DNA of 64,000 nt from assembly GCF_041949975.1 (NCBI RefSeq), contig NZ_JBHFQG010000005.1:111942-175941 (forward strand), written 5' to 3'. A program made the position numbers and the translations under genes. Source of the DNA: Alteribacillus sp041949975 (GTDB lineage: Bacteria; Bacillota; Bacilli; Bacillales; Marinococcaceae). Shown here piece by piece: positions 35,354 through 44,260 of this stretch. The notes beneath the pieces are model-generated. The model worked only from the letters and a program-made list of their open reading frames with translations. It ran no database searches and was not told the origin of the DNA. Numbering within the stretch: the stretch's first letter is position 1; every line of letters starts with the position of its first letter.

Positions 35354-36424
35354 TTATTTTTCATACGCATCGGCCGCTTTTTCAAGTCGGTTCATGATTG
35401 CCAGCCCCACGCCTTTTGTGCTAAATGTTTCACACAAAATAATATCCGCTTCTGTGCGATCTGCCTGGCGGAGATTATCATATAATTGGGCTGCAATATA
35501 TTCTAGGTTGTTTATAGATCCCAGGGAAACAAAGGTATCGGCTGCATGTTCTAAGTCTCTCTTGTGTTCTTCTACGGCTAATACTGCTACTTTGTTTCCT
35601 TTATTTTGTTCTTGTTTGATGCGGTTTAAGATTACTTTTTTATTTCCGTTTAACAATATTAAAGGTGCTTCTGGAGCGTAATGACGGTACTTCATGCCTG
35701 GAGCTTTCGGAGACTCAGTCGTTATATTTGCTTGATTTTCCTCTTCCCAGCCACTGATGCCTACTTGATTTTTTCCTAATACATCTTCTAGTTGTTCTTT
35801 TGTAATTCCGCCGGGGCGAAGAATCCACGCCTTTTCTCCTGTGCAATCAACCACGGTGGACTCCAATCCATAACCAGAGGGACCTCCATCCACAATTCCA
35901 GCTATCCGGCCATTCAAATCATGTTTCACATGCTCAGCTTTCGTCGGACTAGGTCTTCCAGATCGATTTGCACTTGGAGCAGCTACCGGCACTTCTGCTT
36001 CTTTGATTAATGCACGCGCAATTGGATGATCAGGCATACGTACAGCTACTGTAGATAACCCGGCTGTCACTTTTTCGGAGACTGCTTCTTTTTTTGGCAC
36101 AATAAGCGTCAGTGGTCCCGGCCAAAAGCAGTCCGCTAATTGTCTCGCCAAATGAGGTACCGATGAAGCCAATTCAGTTAATTGCTTTTGATCGTCGATG
36201 TGAACAATAAGGGGGTTATCTCCCGGCCTTCCTTTTGCTTCAAAAATCTTTTCCACCGCTGCGTCATTAGTTGCATCGGCTCCCAGTCCATAAACTGTTT
36301 CTGTCGGGAATGCAATAACTTCGCCTCTCTTTATCCACAAACCCGCTTCTTTTATACCGGGTTCTGAAAAGCTTTTGCCTTCAAAGTTATCCACATCCCA
36401 GACTGTTGTTTGTTTATAACTCAT
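35354..36424 (-). CDS. L-threonylcarbamoyladenylate synthase (YwlC/Sua5)
   Basis: The first step of t6A tRNA modification at position 37: it makes threonylcarbamoyl-AMP from threonine, bicarbonate and ATP. The protein is the long Sua5 form of 356 residues: a YrdC domain (about 20-215, with GEVIAFPTETVYGLGADATN and VPVAAPSANRSGRPSPT) and a C-terminal Sua5 domain (about 230-350), linked by the conserved SPGMKYRHYAPEAPL-like PGMKYRHYAP segment. The ATG at 36424 has AAAGGG 8 bases upstream. Confidence 0.95.
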   Translation of the reverse strand: MSYKQTTVWDVDNFEGKSFSEPGIKEAGLWIKRGEVIAFPTETVYGLGADATNDAAVEKIFEAKGRPGDNPLIVHIDDQKQLTELASSVPHLARQLADCFWPGPLTLIVPKKEAVSEKVTAGLSTVAVRMPDHPIARALIKEAEVPVAAPSANRSGRPSPTKAEHVKHDLNGRIAGIVDGGPSGYGLESTVVDCTGEKAWILRPGGITKEQLEDVLGKNQVGISGWEEENQANITTESPKAPGMKYRHYAPEAPLILLNGNKKVILNRIKQEQNKGNKVAVLAVEEHKRDLEHAADTFVSLGSINNLEYIAAQLYDNLRQADRTEADIILCETFSTKGVGLAIMNRLEKAADAYEK

Positions 36425-36574
36425 GTTTTTCACCCTTTATTTTGATCCCTCAACCCCTATTATTATAAGAATGTATAAGGCATTATGGCAATTAAAAAAA
36501 GTTACCCACAAGAGAAACCCAACCTGTAGATAACTTATATACCCCCTTTATATTAGGGATTTCATGACATTTTT

Positions 36575-37222
36575 TCAGCTTTTCCCAAACCATTCATTCC
36601 ACTTTTCCACAACGAAAAAGGAGTATTCTTTTTCTTCATCTACCTTATCCTGGTTTTTTTCCACAGAATCCACAGTTTTACTATTGTTATCCACATATCC
36701 TTTTTCGTTTTGAGCAGGGTCTTCTTCATCATCTGTTGAAATAAAACATAATGGCGGGAATAAGACGCACCACCAATTTTCTCCTTCGCCTTCTCCAATA
36801 GAAACAACCAACGCTTCATAATTCCCTGCAGGATATACCAGCGGTCCATAAATTCTTGTCGGAAACTCCACTTGATCTTTTAAAGCTATGGAAAAGCTGT
36901 GAGAGGAACCACTGTTATTTATCACTTCTTGAACAATGTTCTCTAGGTTAGAAAGATTGTCATCAATTGTTTTCCTTGCTTCTTCCTTTTCTGACAACCC
37001 TTCAACCAGTGTACGTATTTCTTGATTTACTGCATCACGTACTTTTCTTTTAAGAATCTGTTCTTCTGGCGAATCGTCATGGGCAAGAATCCGGAGACGA
37101 ATTGCTTCTTCAGGGATAGCATTTACTCCAGGATTGGAAGCTGAAGCATTTTGCTGCTGTTCCATTTGCAGCCATGCGATAAGTACAAGAAAAATAACAT
37201 ATATAAGTGCTTTATTTCTCAT
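36575..37222 (-). CDS. spoIIR: Stage II sporulation protein R
   Basis: A secreted forespore protein of 215 residues that triggers SpoIIGA to process pro-sigma-E in the mother cell. A signal or anchor helix (about 5-20) is followed by the SpoIIR domain: IPEEAIRLRILAHDDSPEEQ and LKRKVRDAVNQEI, then SFSIALKDQVEFPTRIYGPL and NWWCVLFPPLCFIS. The last 50 residues are charged and variable. It lies between ywlC and prmC as in B. subtilis. Confidence 0.96.
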   Translation of the reverse strand: MRNKALIYVIFLVLIAWLQMEQQQNASASNPGVNAIPEEAIRLRILAHDDSPEEQILKRKVRDAVNQEIRTLVEGLSEKEEARKTIDDNLSNLENIVQEVINNSGSSHSFSIALKDQVEFPTRIYGPLVYPAGNYEALVVSIGEGEGENWWCVLFPPLCFISTDDEEDPAQNEKGYVDNNSKTVDSVEKNQDKVDEEKEYSFFVVEKWNEWFGKS

Positions 37223-37299
37223 CGGCCTGGCACCGTCCTTTCAGCATCAGTGTGGACAGTGCCGCCATTCCTTAAACAGATAATCGCTCGACAATATTT

Positions 37300-38187
37300 T
37301 TAAGAACTTGTACGTTCAGAAGCCTTGCCTCTTTCACAAAATATCATGCGATCTTTTCCATTTATATCTAAACGGACGCTTACCTTTGCATCAGGAAGAG
37401 CTTTTTTAAAAATCGCTGCGGCCGTATCTCCTTGATTAACTCCTATTTCAAAGGCAGCCAGACCGTCCTCCTTTAAAATCGCAGGCAGAGAAGCAGCCAT
37501 CTTTCGGTAACAGTGCAAACCATCGTCTCCTTCACCGATAAGCGCCAATTGCGGTTCATATTCTTTTACGAGGGGATCAAGCTCCTCCCATTCCTTTTTC
37601 GGTATATAAGGAGGATTTGATACGATTACATCAAACATCCGCCCTGTTTTTATTAAAGGTAATAATAAATCTCCTTGCAGAAAATCGATATGGGCTCCTA
37701 ATGCTTTTGCATTTTTGGCAGCCATGTTCAATGCCATTTCGTTTATATCAACGGCTGTAACCTTAATTTGTTTAAGTTCAAGAGCAAGGGTAATCGCGAT
37801 CGCTCCACTGCCTGTACCAATATCCGCAGCTGCTGCATTTTGTTTGTTCTGCTGTTTAAGCCACGAGATTACTCCATCAACCAACTCTTCTGTTTCAGGT
37901 CTTGGAATCAGCACATCTTCACTAACGTTAAAACGTCTGCCGTAAAACTCTTCATACCCCATTAAATGCTGGACTGGTATGCCTTTGCTGTGAAGTATGA
38001 CATCCCTCTGAAAAGCCTGCCAAACATCTTCTTGCAGATTCTCTCTTCTAGAAAGATGAAATTCGGTCCAGCTCACATCTAAATGATGCCTCATTAATAA
38101 ATCAGCGGCTCTTTGTTCTCTGTTGTTTTCTGCTAAAAAAGAAGAAGCCCACTGCAGGGCTTCAAATACGAAGGCTGGCTTTATCAT
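37300..38187 (-). CDS. prmC: Release factor glutamine methyltransferase PrmC
   Basis: Methylates the Gln of the GGQ motif in release factors. The product of 295 residues has the SAM-binding motif ADIGTGSGAIAITLA (about 121-135), the signature NPPY (191-194) and the family motif PRPETE (95-100). It overlaps the prfA stop by four bases (ATGA), so enzyme and substrate are translationally coupled. Confidence 0.97.
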   Translation of the reverse strand: MIKPAFVFEALQWASSFLAENNREQRAADLLMRHHLDVSWTEFHLSRRENLQEDVWQAFQRDVILHSKGIPVQHLMGYEEFYGRRFNVSEDVLIPRPETEELVDGVISWLKQQNKQNAAAADIGTGSGAIAITLALELKQIKVTAVDINEMALNMAAKNAKALGAHIDFLQGDLLLPLIKTGRMFDVIVSNPPYIPKKEWEELDPLVKEYEPQLALIGEGDDGLHCYRKMAASLPAILKEDGLAAFEIGVNQGDTAAAIFKKALPDAKVSVRLDINGKDRMIFCERGKASERTSS

Positions 38188-39257
38188 GATTCGCCCGCCT
38201 TTTCCATCATTTCTGCTTGTTCTTCTACAATAAGAGAATCGATGATTTCATCGAGTTCACCTTGTAAAATCTGATCCAGCTTTTGAACCGTTAAATTAAT
38301 TCGATGGTCTGTCACACGGCTTTGCGGAAAATTATACGTGCGAATCCGTTCAGAACGGTCGCCAGTTCCGACAGCAGACTTACGATTTTCTGCATATTCG
38401 GCTTCTGCTTCTCTTTGGTACATATCATAAATTCGGGCGCGAAGTACTTTCATCGCTTTGTCTTTATTTTTTATCTGGGATTTTTCATCCTGACAAGACA
38501 CCACGATACCCGTTGGTTCATGCGTTAATCTTACCGCAGACATGGTTGTGTTAACACTCTGTCCGCCCGGCCCGCTTGAAGCAAAGGTATCCACACGGAT
38601 ATCCTTTTCATGGACCTCTACTTCGACTTCTTCTGCTTCCGGCAGCACTGCTACCGTAGCGGTAGACGTATGAATACGGCCGCCTGATTCGGTGCTTGGC
38701 ACCCGCTGTACACGATGAGCACCGTTTTCATATTTCATTTTAGAATAAGCGCCTTCTCCATTAATCATGAAAATAATCTCTTTATATCCGCCCAGCTCTG
38801 TAGGACTTGCCTCAATCACTTCAGCCTTCCAGCCGTTTTTCTCTGCAAACCGGGAATACATTTTATAAAGATCACCGGCAAACAGTGCAGCTTCATCGCC
38901 TCCGGCTGCGCCGCGCACTTCTACAATAACATTTTTATCATCGTTTGGATCCTTCGGCAAAAGCAGAACTTTAAGCTTTTCTTCCAGTTCTTCCTTCTTT
39001 TCCGAAAGCTCTTCAATTTCCATTTTAACCATATCTTCCATCTCGTCATCCATGCTCTCTTCAAGCATAGATTTTGCATCATCAAGCTGAGATGTTACTT
39101 CCTTGTACTTTCGATAGGTCTGAACGGTTTCTGCGATATCGGATTGTTCTTTTGAATGTTCTCTTAATTTTTTTGAATCATTAATTACTTCCGGATCACT
39201 TAGTAATTCATTTAATTCTTCATAACGATTCTCTACGGCTTGTAATCGATCTAACAC
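38184..39257 (-). CDS. prfA: Peptide chain release factor 1
   Basis: Recognises UAA and UAG. It is 357 residues with the tripeptide PST (187-189, the PxT anticodon of RF1) and the catalytic GGQ (231-233) in SSGPGGQSVNTTMSAVRLTH. The start is GTG after AGAGGTG. It is divergent from the CoA-disulfide reductase gene, with 148 bases between them. Confidence 0.97.
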   Translation of the reverse strand: MLDRLQAVENRYEELNELLSDPEVINDSKKLREHSKEQSDIAETVQTYRKYKEVTSQLDDAKSMLEESMDDEMEDMVKMEIEELSEKKEELEEKLKVLLLPKDPNDDKNVIVEVRGAAGGDEAALFAGDLYKMYSRFAEKNGWKAEVIEASPTELGGYKEIIFMINGEGAYSKMKYENGAHRVQRVPSTESGGRIHTSTATVAVLPEAEEVEVEVHEKDIRVDTFASSGPGGQSVNTTMSAVRLTHEPTGIVVSCQDEKSQIKNKDKAMKVLRARIYDMYQREAEAEYAENRKSAVGTGDRSERIRTYNFPQSRVTDHRINLTVQKLDQILQGELDEIIDSLIVEEQAEMMEKAGES

Positions 39258-39405
39258 AAGCGTTCACCTCTTTATCCGTTGCATAACAGTACAATTATAA
39301 TACAATACCATTCTTCCGTCAAAGCTGAAGAAAAAGGTTTTTATTTTTCATAATAGGGAATAATACCTGCTAGGGTTTAGGACATTTACATAAGGGGGAT
39401 TTTTC

Positions 39406-40734
39406 ATGGATTATGTTATTGTAGGAGGAGATGCAGCCGGCATGAGTGCTGCTATGCAAATAGTCCGAAACACAGAAAATGCTAATATAACAACGCTTGA
39501 AATGGGTAAAATTTATTCTTATGCTCAATGCGGCCTGCCTTATGTTATCAGCGGGGCTGTGGAGAGCACAGAAAACTTAATAGCAAGAGATATTAAGACT
39601 TTCCGTGAAAAATACGGCATTGATGCTCGAGTGTTTCACCAGGTCACAGCTGTAGATACAGAGAAGAAGATAGTAAAAGGAAAAAACCTTGAAATAAACC
39701 AGCCTTTTGAACTGCCTTATGATAAACTTCTTATTGCCACAGGCGGATCTCCTATCATACCAGACTGGAAAGGTCGAGATTTAAGAGGAATTCATGCGCT
39801 TAAAACCATTCCGGATTTGGAAAATATTATCGATGACCTTAAAGGAGTAAAAGACGTAACCATTATCGGCGGCGGATACATCGGACTTGAACTTGCCGAG
39901 AACTTAGTGGAAACAGGACGTCATGTGAGAATCATCGAAAGAAATCATCGTATTGCCAAAATGTTTGATGAAGATATGGGAGATATTGTCATGGATGAGG
40001 CAAAAAAACATGGCGTAGAACTGGCGTTAGAAGAATCTGTGGAAGCTTTTGAAGGGACAGAGGCTGTTCAAAAAGTTGTTACCGATCAAAACGAATATGA
40101 AACGGATCTGGTCATTGTGTCTACAGGTATTAAACCGAACACTGATTTCGTGAAAGATACCGGTATTATTTTAAAAAATAATGGAGCTATACAGGTAAAC
40201 CGCTATATGGAAACAAATATAGAAGACATTTATGCAGCAGGAGATTGTGCAACTCAATTTCACCGTTTGAAAGAAAAAGATGATTATATTCCACTTGGCA
40301 CTCATGCAAATAAACAAGGCCGTGCGGCCGGACTGAATATGGCTGGAAAACCAAAGGCGTTTCAAGGAATTGTGGGAACTGCCATTCTGCGTTTTTTCGA
40401 CTTAACGCTGGCAAAAACCGGTTTGTCTGAGACAGAAGCAAAGCAGATGAAGTTTCCTTATGACACCATTCTTCATACCGGCACAAACATTGCCGGATAT
40501 TTTGAAAACAAGAAAAAGCTTCATATAAAAATCATTTACCGAACCGATAATGACCTGGTGCTCGGCGGTCAGGTTATTGGGGAATCCGGAGCTGATAAAC
40601 GGATTGACGTATTAGCAACGGCACTATTTCACCGGATGTCGCTGGGAGAATTTGAAGACCTCGATTTATCTTACGCTCCGCCATTTAATGGAGTCTGGGA
40701 TCCGATTCAGCAAACGATACGACGAGCTAAATAA
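39406..40734 (+). CDS. CoA-disulfide reductase / NADH oxidase family flavoprotein
   Basis: A FAD-dependent pyridine nucleotide-disulfide oxidoreductase of 442 residues with a single active-site Cys42 (YSYAQCGLPYVISG), as in CoA-disulfide reductase, Cys43 in Staphylococcus. FAD binds at VIVGGDAAGMSAA (4-16), NAD(P)H at TIIGGGYIGLELAENL (about 151-166), and AGDCA closes the second FAD motif. The C-terminal SYAPPF resembles the dimer-interface Tyr motif of CoADRs. It likely keeps CoA or a related low-molecular thiol reduced. GGGGGAT precedes the ATG. It is one of only three plus-strand genes. Confidence 0.9.
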   Translation: MDYVIVGGDAAGMSAAMQIVRNTENANITTLEMGKIYSYAQCGLPYVISGAVESTENLIARDIKTFREKYGIDARVFHQVTAVDTEKKIVKGKNLEINQPFELPYDKLLIATGGSPIIPDWKGRDLRGIHALKTIPDLENIIDDLKGVKDVTIIGGGYIGLELAENLVETGRHVRIIERNHRIAKMFDEDMGDIVMDEAKKHGVELALEESVEAFEGTEAVQKVVTDQNEYETDLVIVSTGIKPNTDFVKDTGIILKNNGAIQVNRYMETNIEDIYAAGDCATQFHRLKEKDDYIPLGTHANKQGRAAGLNMAGKPKAFQGIVGTAILRFFDLTLAKTGLSETEAKQMKFPYDTILHTGTNIAGYFENKKKLHIKIIYRTDNDLVLGGQVIGESGADKRIDVLATALFHRMSLGEFEDLDLSYAPPFNGVWDPIQQTIRRAK

Positions 40735-40739
40735 AAAAC

Positions 40740-40793
40740 GGATCAAAAGCAGAAAGGGCAGGTAAGTCCCTGCGCTTTTCTCTCTTTTGATCC
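40740..40793. terminator. Bidirectional terminator between convergent genes
   Basis: A long nested hairpin: outer GGATCAAAAG/CTTTTGATCC (10 bp) enclosing AGAAAGGGCAGG against a partly matching CCTGCGCTTTTCT. It lies between the CoA-disulfide reductase gene and the convergent lipoprotein gene and can terminate both. Confidence 0.7.
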
Positions 40794-40828
40794 ACATCAT
40801 GGCAGCTTTTATCTCGGCATAATACCAT

Positions 40829-41209
40829 TCACTCATTCATTACTTGCACATTTACTTCATACCGTGGAATCTCTTGTTTATATTCCTTCCGAAGTTCTGT
40901 AAGCTTTTGCTCTTTCTCTTTTTTCCCCCATGAATTATCAGCATTTACATATAAATAAGCATGCCTGCCGCCAAAAGTGACATACATTGGGGAAAATCCG
41001 TGCCGCTTTGCAATGCGTTCTACCATATCTTTGTCACTGCCCTGCGTTTGTTTATTTGTTGTCATGGAAATATTACCCGGCCCCTGGTTGTAATCAGAGG
41101 GACTGCTTTGATTAATGGCTTGATCATCAGCGTCTGGGGAAAGATCGTTTTGACAAGCAGATGTGCATAAAAGTGTGCCAACTACAGCAATGATTGCCGA
41201 CCTTTTCAT
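40829..41209 (-). CDS. Small lipoprotein, possibly YhcN/YlaJ-like
   Basis: A 126-residue protein with a lipoprotein signal peptide: the lipobox is TSAC with Cys19. A Gln/Asn/Asp/Ser-rich linker is followed by a folded part (about 60-126) MVERIAKRHGFSPMYVTFGG with alternating charged helices. The arrangement resembles sporulation lipoproteins of the YhcN/YlaJ family but I cannot identify the signature, so the name is tentative. AAAGGGG precedes the ATG. It is 88 bases after the anti-sigma gene. Confidence 0.6.
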   Translation of the reverse strand: MKRSAIIAVVGTLLCTSACQNDLSPDADDQAINQSSPSDYNQGPGNISMTTNKQTQGSDKDMVERIAKRHGFSPMYVTFGGRHAYLYVNADNSWGKKEKEQKLTELRKEYKQEIPRYEVNVQVMNE

Positions 41210-41296
41210 TCTAACAACCCCTTTACAGAAACCATTTTTACAGTTCCTGCATCTTTAGGGTTTCCAGATTTGAAGGTCTCATTCTTCAACCTATAT

Positions 41297-42139
41297 TTAC
41301 TCCGCTTCTTTCCATTCCCATTCTTCCATGACGACTGCTTCTCTGGCAGCTAAACCGTCTCCCATTTCTGGCGGATAAGTCTGCTCCCATTTTACAGTTG
41401 TTCCGTTATTTTCTATTCCAATGACAGTTAGATACGAGTACTCGGCCCCTTCAAAGGTAGCGGCATAATCTCCAAAGGTCAGATTTTTTCCCTCTTCTTT
41501 TTGAACGAGCTCGTAACCTTGCGCTTCATATTCTTCTTCCCATTCAGCTGCTTTTTCTTCCATGGTCTCATTTGCTCGGGCCGAGGATTCTTGAATCGTC
41601 CAAACAGGAGTATCAGTCTGCTCCTGCTCTGGCGTAAACGCAGCATATATTGCTATTTCATTTTCCTCTGTAACTTCTGCCTGAAAATGCTCAGGAATAT
41701 AAGTGGAAAACGAAAAACCTGTCTCCTCTAGAAGTTTGAATGTGTCTGTTTCCTCCATTCCTTCAATCAAGTAAGAAATTTCTTTTTCAGAATCCCTTTT
41801 TTCGGAAGGTTCCGTATTCGGTTCTTCGAACACATTATTATTGTTTTCCTCGTCATCAATATTATGACGCTCTTCATATTCCCGGTTATCATAAGGCGCC
41901 AGATGCGCACCTTTATCTTCACCATCAGGAGAAACATCCGACTGGCTGACGACTAATAACCCTGCAAGGGAAGCAGCTGCTATAGCTCCAACGGTAGTGC
42001 CTAACCAAGAGAATCGGATTCTACGCTTTGGCTTAGAATATTTCACATGCGCCCAAATGCGATCTGGTGTTGTTTGGTCCGGCATGCGGTCATACTCTTC
42101 TTTTAATTGCCTCATTTGCTCATCAAAAGAATTATTCAT
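41297..42139 (-). CDS. Putative membrane anti-sigma factor
   Basis: A 280-residue single-pass protein. The cytoplasmic N-terminal 42 residues contain MRQLKEEYDRMPDQTTPDRIWAHV-like helices, then one helix (about 45-65) and a 215-residue extracytoplasmic domain that is very acidic. The gene begins inside the sigma gene, with an 8-base overlap, the common arrangement for a cognate anti-sigma factor. No known ASD motif is recognised with certainty, so the assignment rests on topology and context. Confidence 0.75.
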   Translation of the reverse strand: MNNSFDEQMRQLKEEYDRMPDQTTPDRIWAHVKYSKPKRRIRFSWLGTTVGAIAAASLAGLLVVSQSDVSPDGEDKGAHLAPYDNREYEERHNIDDEENNNNVFEEPNTEPSEKRDSEKEISYLIEGMEETDTFKLLEETGFSFSTYIPEHFQAEVTEENEIAIYAAFTPEQEQTDTPVWTIQESSARANETMEEKAAEWEEEYEAQGYELVQKEEGKNLTFGDYAATFEGAEYSYLTVIGIENNGTTVKWEQTYPPEMGDGLAAREAVVMEEWEWKEAE

Positions 42140-42668
42140 GAATCACACCTGCTTTCTCATACCATTCTTTCAGCTGTTTTCTAGCCCTCATCACCCTTGT
42201 TTTGATCGCAGTTTCCGAATCACCGGTAACTTGACTGACCTCCCGATACGTTTTATCATGGAAATAATGCAAAATCAAAGGAATACGATACTTTTCAGGT
42301 AACGATTTAATGGCTTCGTGTAATTTCGAGTTGTCTTCACTGCTGTCTGTTTCTCCATATATTTTCCGCTTACTTTTTTCTTTCACAGCCTGGATATTTC
42401 GTTTTTGCCTTTTCTCTTTTCGTATTAAGTCTCTTGCCGTATTTAAGGTAATGGAATAGAGCCAAGTCGTAAATGTTCCCCCTGAAAAAGAAGAAATGGA
42501 TCGATAAACTTTTAAAAATACTTCTTGTGTCACATCTTCTACACTCGAGGGATGGACTCCGATTTGGAAAGCGAACTTTTGAACCGTTCGATAATACCTT
42601 TCAATTAACACTTGAAAGGCTGCATCCTCTCCAGATCGGGCCCGCTCTATCAATTCATGATCGCTCAT
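42132..42668 (-). CDS. ECF-type RNA polymerase sigma factor
   Basis: A 178-residue ECF sigma factor. Region 2 is at about 10-75 (FQVLIERYYRTVQKFAF, VEDVTQEVFLKVYRSISSF), and region 4 is at about 120-170 (LPEKYRIPLILHYFHDKTYR with the helix-turn-helix TGDSETAIKTRVMRARKQLK). The ATG at 42668 has GGAGGG 6 bases upstream; a GTG just before it is less likely. It is translationally coupled to the anti-sigma gene. A possible autoregulated promoter lies 30-60 bases upstream. Confidence 0.93.
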   Translation of the reverse strand: MSDHELIERARSGEDAAFQVLIERYYRTVQKFAFQIGVHPSSVEDVTQEVFLKVYRSISSFSGGTFTTWLYSITLNTARDLIRKEKRQKRNIQAVKEKSKRKIYGETDSSEDNSKLHEAIKSLPEKYRIPLILHYFHDKTYREVSQVTGDSETAIKTRVMRARKQLKEWYEKAGVIHE

Positions 42669-42696
42669 CACGGTCCCTCCGTTTATTTTTAATGGT

Positions 42697-42725
42697 GTAA
42701 CGTTCGATTAATCAAGAAAGTTACA
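42697..42725 (-). promoter_or_regulatory. Possible ECF-type autoregulated promoter
   Basis: On the minus strand TGTAAC (42720-42725) and CGTTAC (42697-42702) are separated by 17 bases. This resembles the AAC-containing -35 and CGT-type -10 of extracytoplasmic-function promoters. The place directly upstream of the sigma gene fits autoregulation. Confidence 0.45.
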
Positions 42726-42778
42726 AAAACGTACATAAGATGTGCTGATTTTTTGTGATGCGTCACGTGGTAAAAAAA

Positions 42779-42810
42779 ACGCTTCTAACTGATTTATACA
42801 GCAGAAGCGT
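42779..42810 (-). terminator. Intrinsic terminator after tdk
   Basis: Stem ACGCTTCT/AGAAGCGT with a 16-base loop, followed on the minus strand by TTTTTTTT. It is 16 bases past the tdk stop. Confidence 0.85.
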
Positions 42811-42826
42811 CAAAATGTATAAGAAC

Positions 42827-43447
42827 TTATGTTATTTTGTTTTTAATTGCAAGATTAACGGATTTTTCCGGCTTACCCGGCACTTCATGGCAGTGACGGC
42901 AGCGCGGCTCATAGGATTCGTCTGCACCGACTAATATTATTTCATCATTATAATGAGCAGGCTTACCATCAATAAGCCGCTGTGTTCTAGAAGCAGGCGA
43001 TCCGCAGCAAGGACAGACGGCTTGAAATTTTGTTACATCTTCAGCCACGGCCATCAGTTCTCTTACCTGCTTAAACGGTTCTCCACGAAAATCCTGATCC
43101 AGCCCTGCCAGGACAACACGGATGCCATTATTCGCTAGCTGCTGAGCGACAGGTACAATATCTTCATCAAAAAACTGAGTTTCATCCACTGCTACCATTT
43201 GCACGTCTTCTTCTAATTCTTCGAGGATTTCTGCAGAGCCTGTTACTGCTTTAGCCCACACTTTCGTGCCATTGTGAGATACCACTTCTTCATCGCTGAA
43301 ACGATTATCTAATACTGGTTTAAATACAACCACATTTAATTGGCCATAAGCAGCGCGGCGGACACGCCTGATCAATTCTTCAGATTTACCGGAGAACATG
43401 CTGCCGCATATGACCTCCATCCAACCTTCTTTTCTGATCACATACAT
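42827..43447 (-). CDS. tdk: Thymidine kinase (type II)
   Basis: A salvage enzyme of 206 residues making dTMP from thymidine and ATP. It has the P-loop GSMFSGKSEELIRRV, the Walker B-like VAVDETQFFD, and two zinc-binding Cys pairs (CPCC and CRHC) of the type II fold. The ATG at 43447 follows AAGGTG; the earlier in-frame start is less well placed. It is the last gene before repeat copy B. Confidence 0.96.
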   Translation of the reverse strand: MYVIRKEGWMEVICGSMFSGKSEELIRRVRRAAYGQLNVVVFKPVLDNRFSDEEVVSHNGTKVWAKAVTGSAEILEELEEDVQMVAVDETQFFDEDIVPVAQQLANNGIRVVLAGLDQDFRGEPFKQVRELMAVAEDVTKFQAVCPCCGSPASRTQRLIDGKPAHYNDEIILVGADESYEPRCRHCHEVPGKPEKSVNLAIKNKIT

Positions 43448-43558
43448 GAAACTCACACCTTATCAAACATTCATTAAGAGAGATCTTCCGTTTTTCTGTC
43501 TTTATTTTCCCCGAATTGGTCGTCTTAAGCAATAAGAAAAAGTATGTACTTTTTTATT

Positions 43559-43808
43559 CATGAACAAAAGCGCAAGCGCCCTGATCAGCCTCGACAGGTA
43601 AATGTTCTCCAGTCACTAAAAGGCGCTCTTACTTCCACAGGATGTGGTGACTTTTGCGTTGCGAACACGATGTTCGCGATTCTAGCAAAAGTTCCAAACC
43701 GTCTTGGGCCTCCGAGAGGCTGGGCGCTGAAGCTAGACGCGGATCAAACAATATGGAGATAGTTATCCACAACTTATAAAAACATAATTTCCTAAACAAT
43801 AAAAAAAA
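43559..43808 (+). repeat. Interspersed hairpin repeat, copy B
   Basis: A 250-base copy matching A and C over most of its length. Outer arms AGCGCCC (43575) and CAGCCTC (43586) pair with GAGGCTGGGCGCT (43716-43728), the middle arm is CTTTTGC/GCAAAAG (43651 and 43685), and the apex is GCGAACA/TGTTCGC (43661 and 43671). A DnaA-box nonamer TTATCCACA is at 43763-43771. The tail runs into the T-run and stem of the rpmE2 terminator. Confidence 0.92.
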
Positions 43809-43836
43809 CAGGCAAGTGGCGTTCCCTTGCCTGTTT
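43806..43836 (-). terminator. Intrinsic terminator after rpmE2
   Basis: Stem AAACAGGCAAG/CTTGCCTGTTT with a 9-base loop, followed on the minus strand by TTTTT. The upstream side merges with the tail of repeat copy B. Confidence 0.85.
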
Positions 43837-43850
43837 CAACCTGCAAGACT

Positions 43851-44096
43851 TTACTTGAGATTGTATTTCTTTTTGAAACGGTCGATACGTCCGCCTGCAT
43901 CGGCAAGCTTTTGCTTCCCAGTGTAAAACGGATGAGAATCGGAGCTGATTTCTACTTTAATAAGAGGATATGTGTTTCCGTCTTCCCATTCAATCGTTTC
44001 TTCTGAACCTTTTGTAGAACCGCTCAAAAATTTAAAACCTGTGCTTGTATCCATAAACACTACTTTTTTGTAATCTGGATGGATTTCTTGTTTCAT
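43851..44096 (-). CDS. rpmE2: 50S ribosomal protein L31 type B
   Basis: A zinc-free L31 of 81 residues: MKQEIHPDYKKVVFMDTSTG and the C-terminal DAGGRIDRFKKKYNLK, with no CxxC pair. At this locus, after rho, B. subtilis carries the zinc-binding RpmE, so the cysteine-free paralogue stands in its place. The ATG at 44096 is 8 bases after AAGGAG; the GTG three codons earlier is at the ribosome site. Confidence 0.95.
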   Translation of the reverse strand: MKQEIHPDYKKVVFMDTSTGFKFLSGSTKGSEETIEWEDGNTYPLIKVEISSDSHPFYTGKQKLADAGGRIDRFKKKYNLK

Positions 44097-44260
44097 CGTT
44101 TTCACTCCTTCCGACCTGATGTCTTATGATGATGACATACCTGTGAACTTTACATCATCACAATATGTCAGAGTCTATTTCACACATAACGAGATTATAT
44201 CAAGGGGCAGACATTTTTTCAACACACTTCATACAAAATCCTCATCTCCCCTGAAAACTT

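Noticed and set aside
36687..36695. TTATCCACA DnaA-box match inside spoIIR
   Set aside because: It lies in coding sequence and is not part of the repeat family; a single match of this size is expected by chance.
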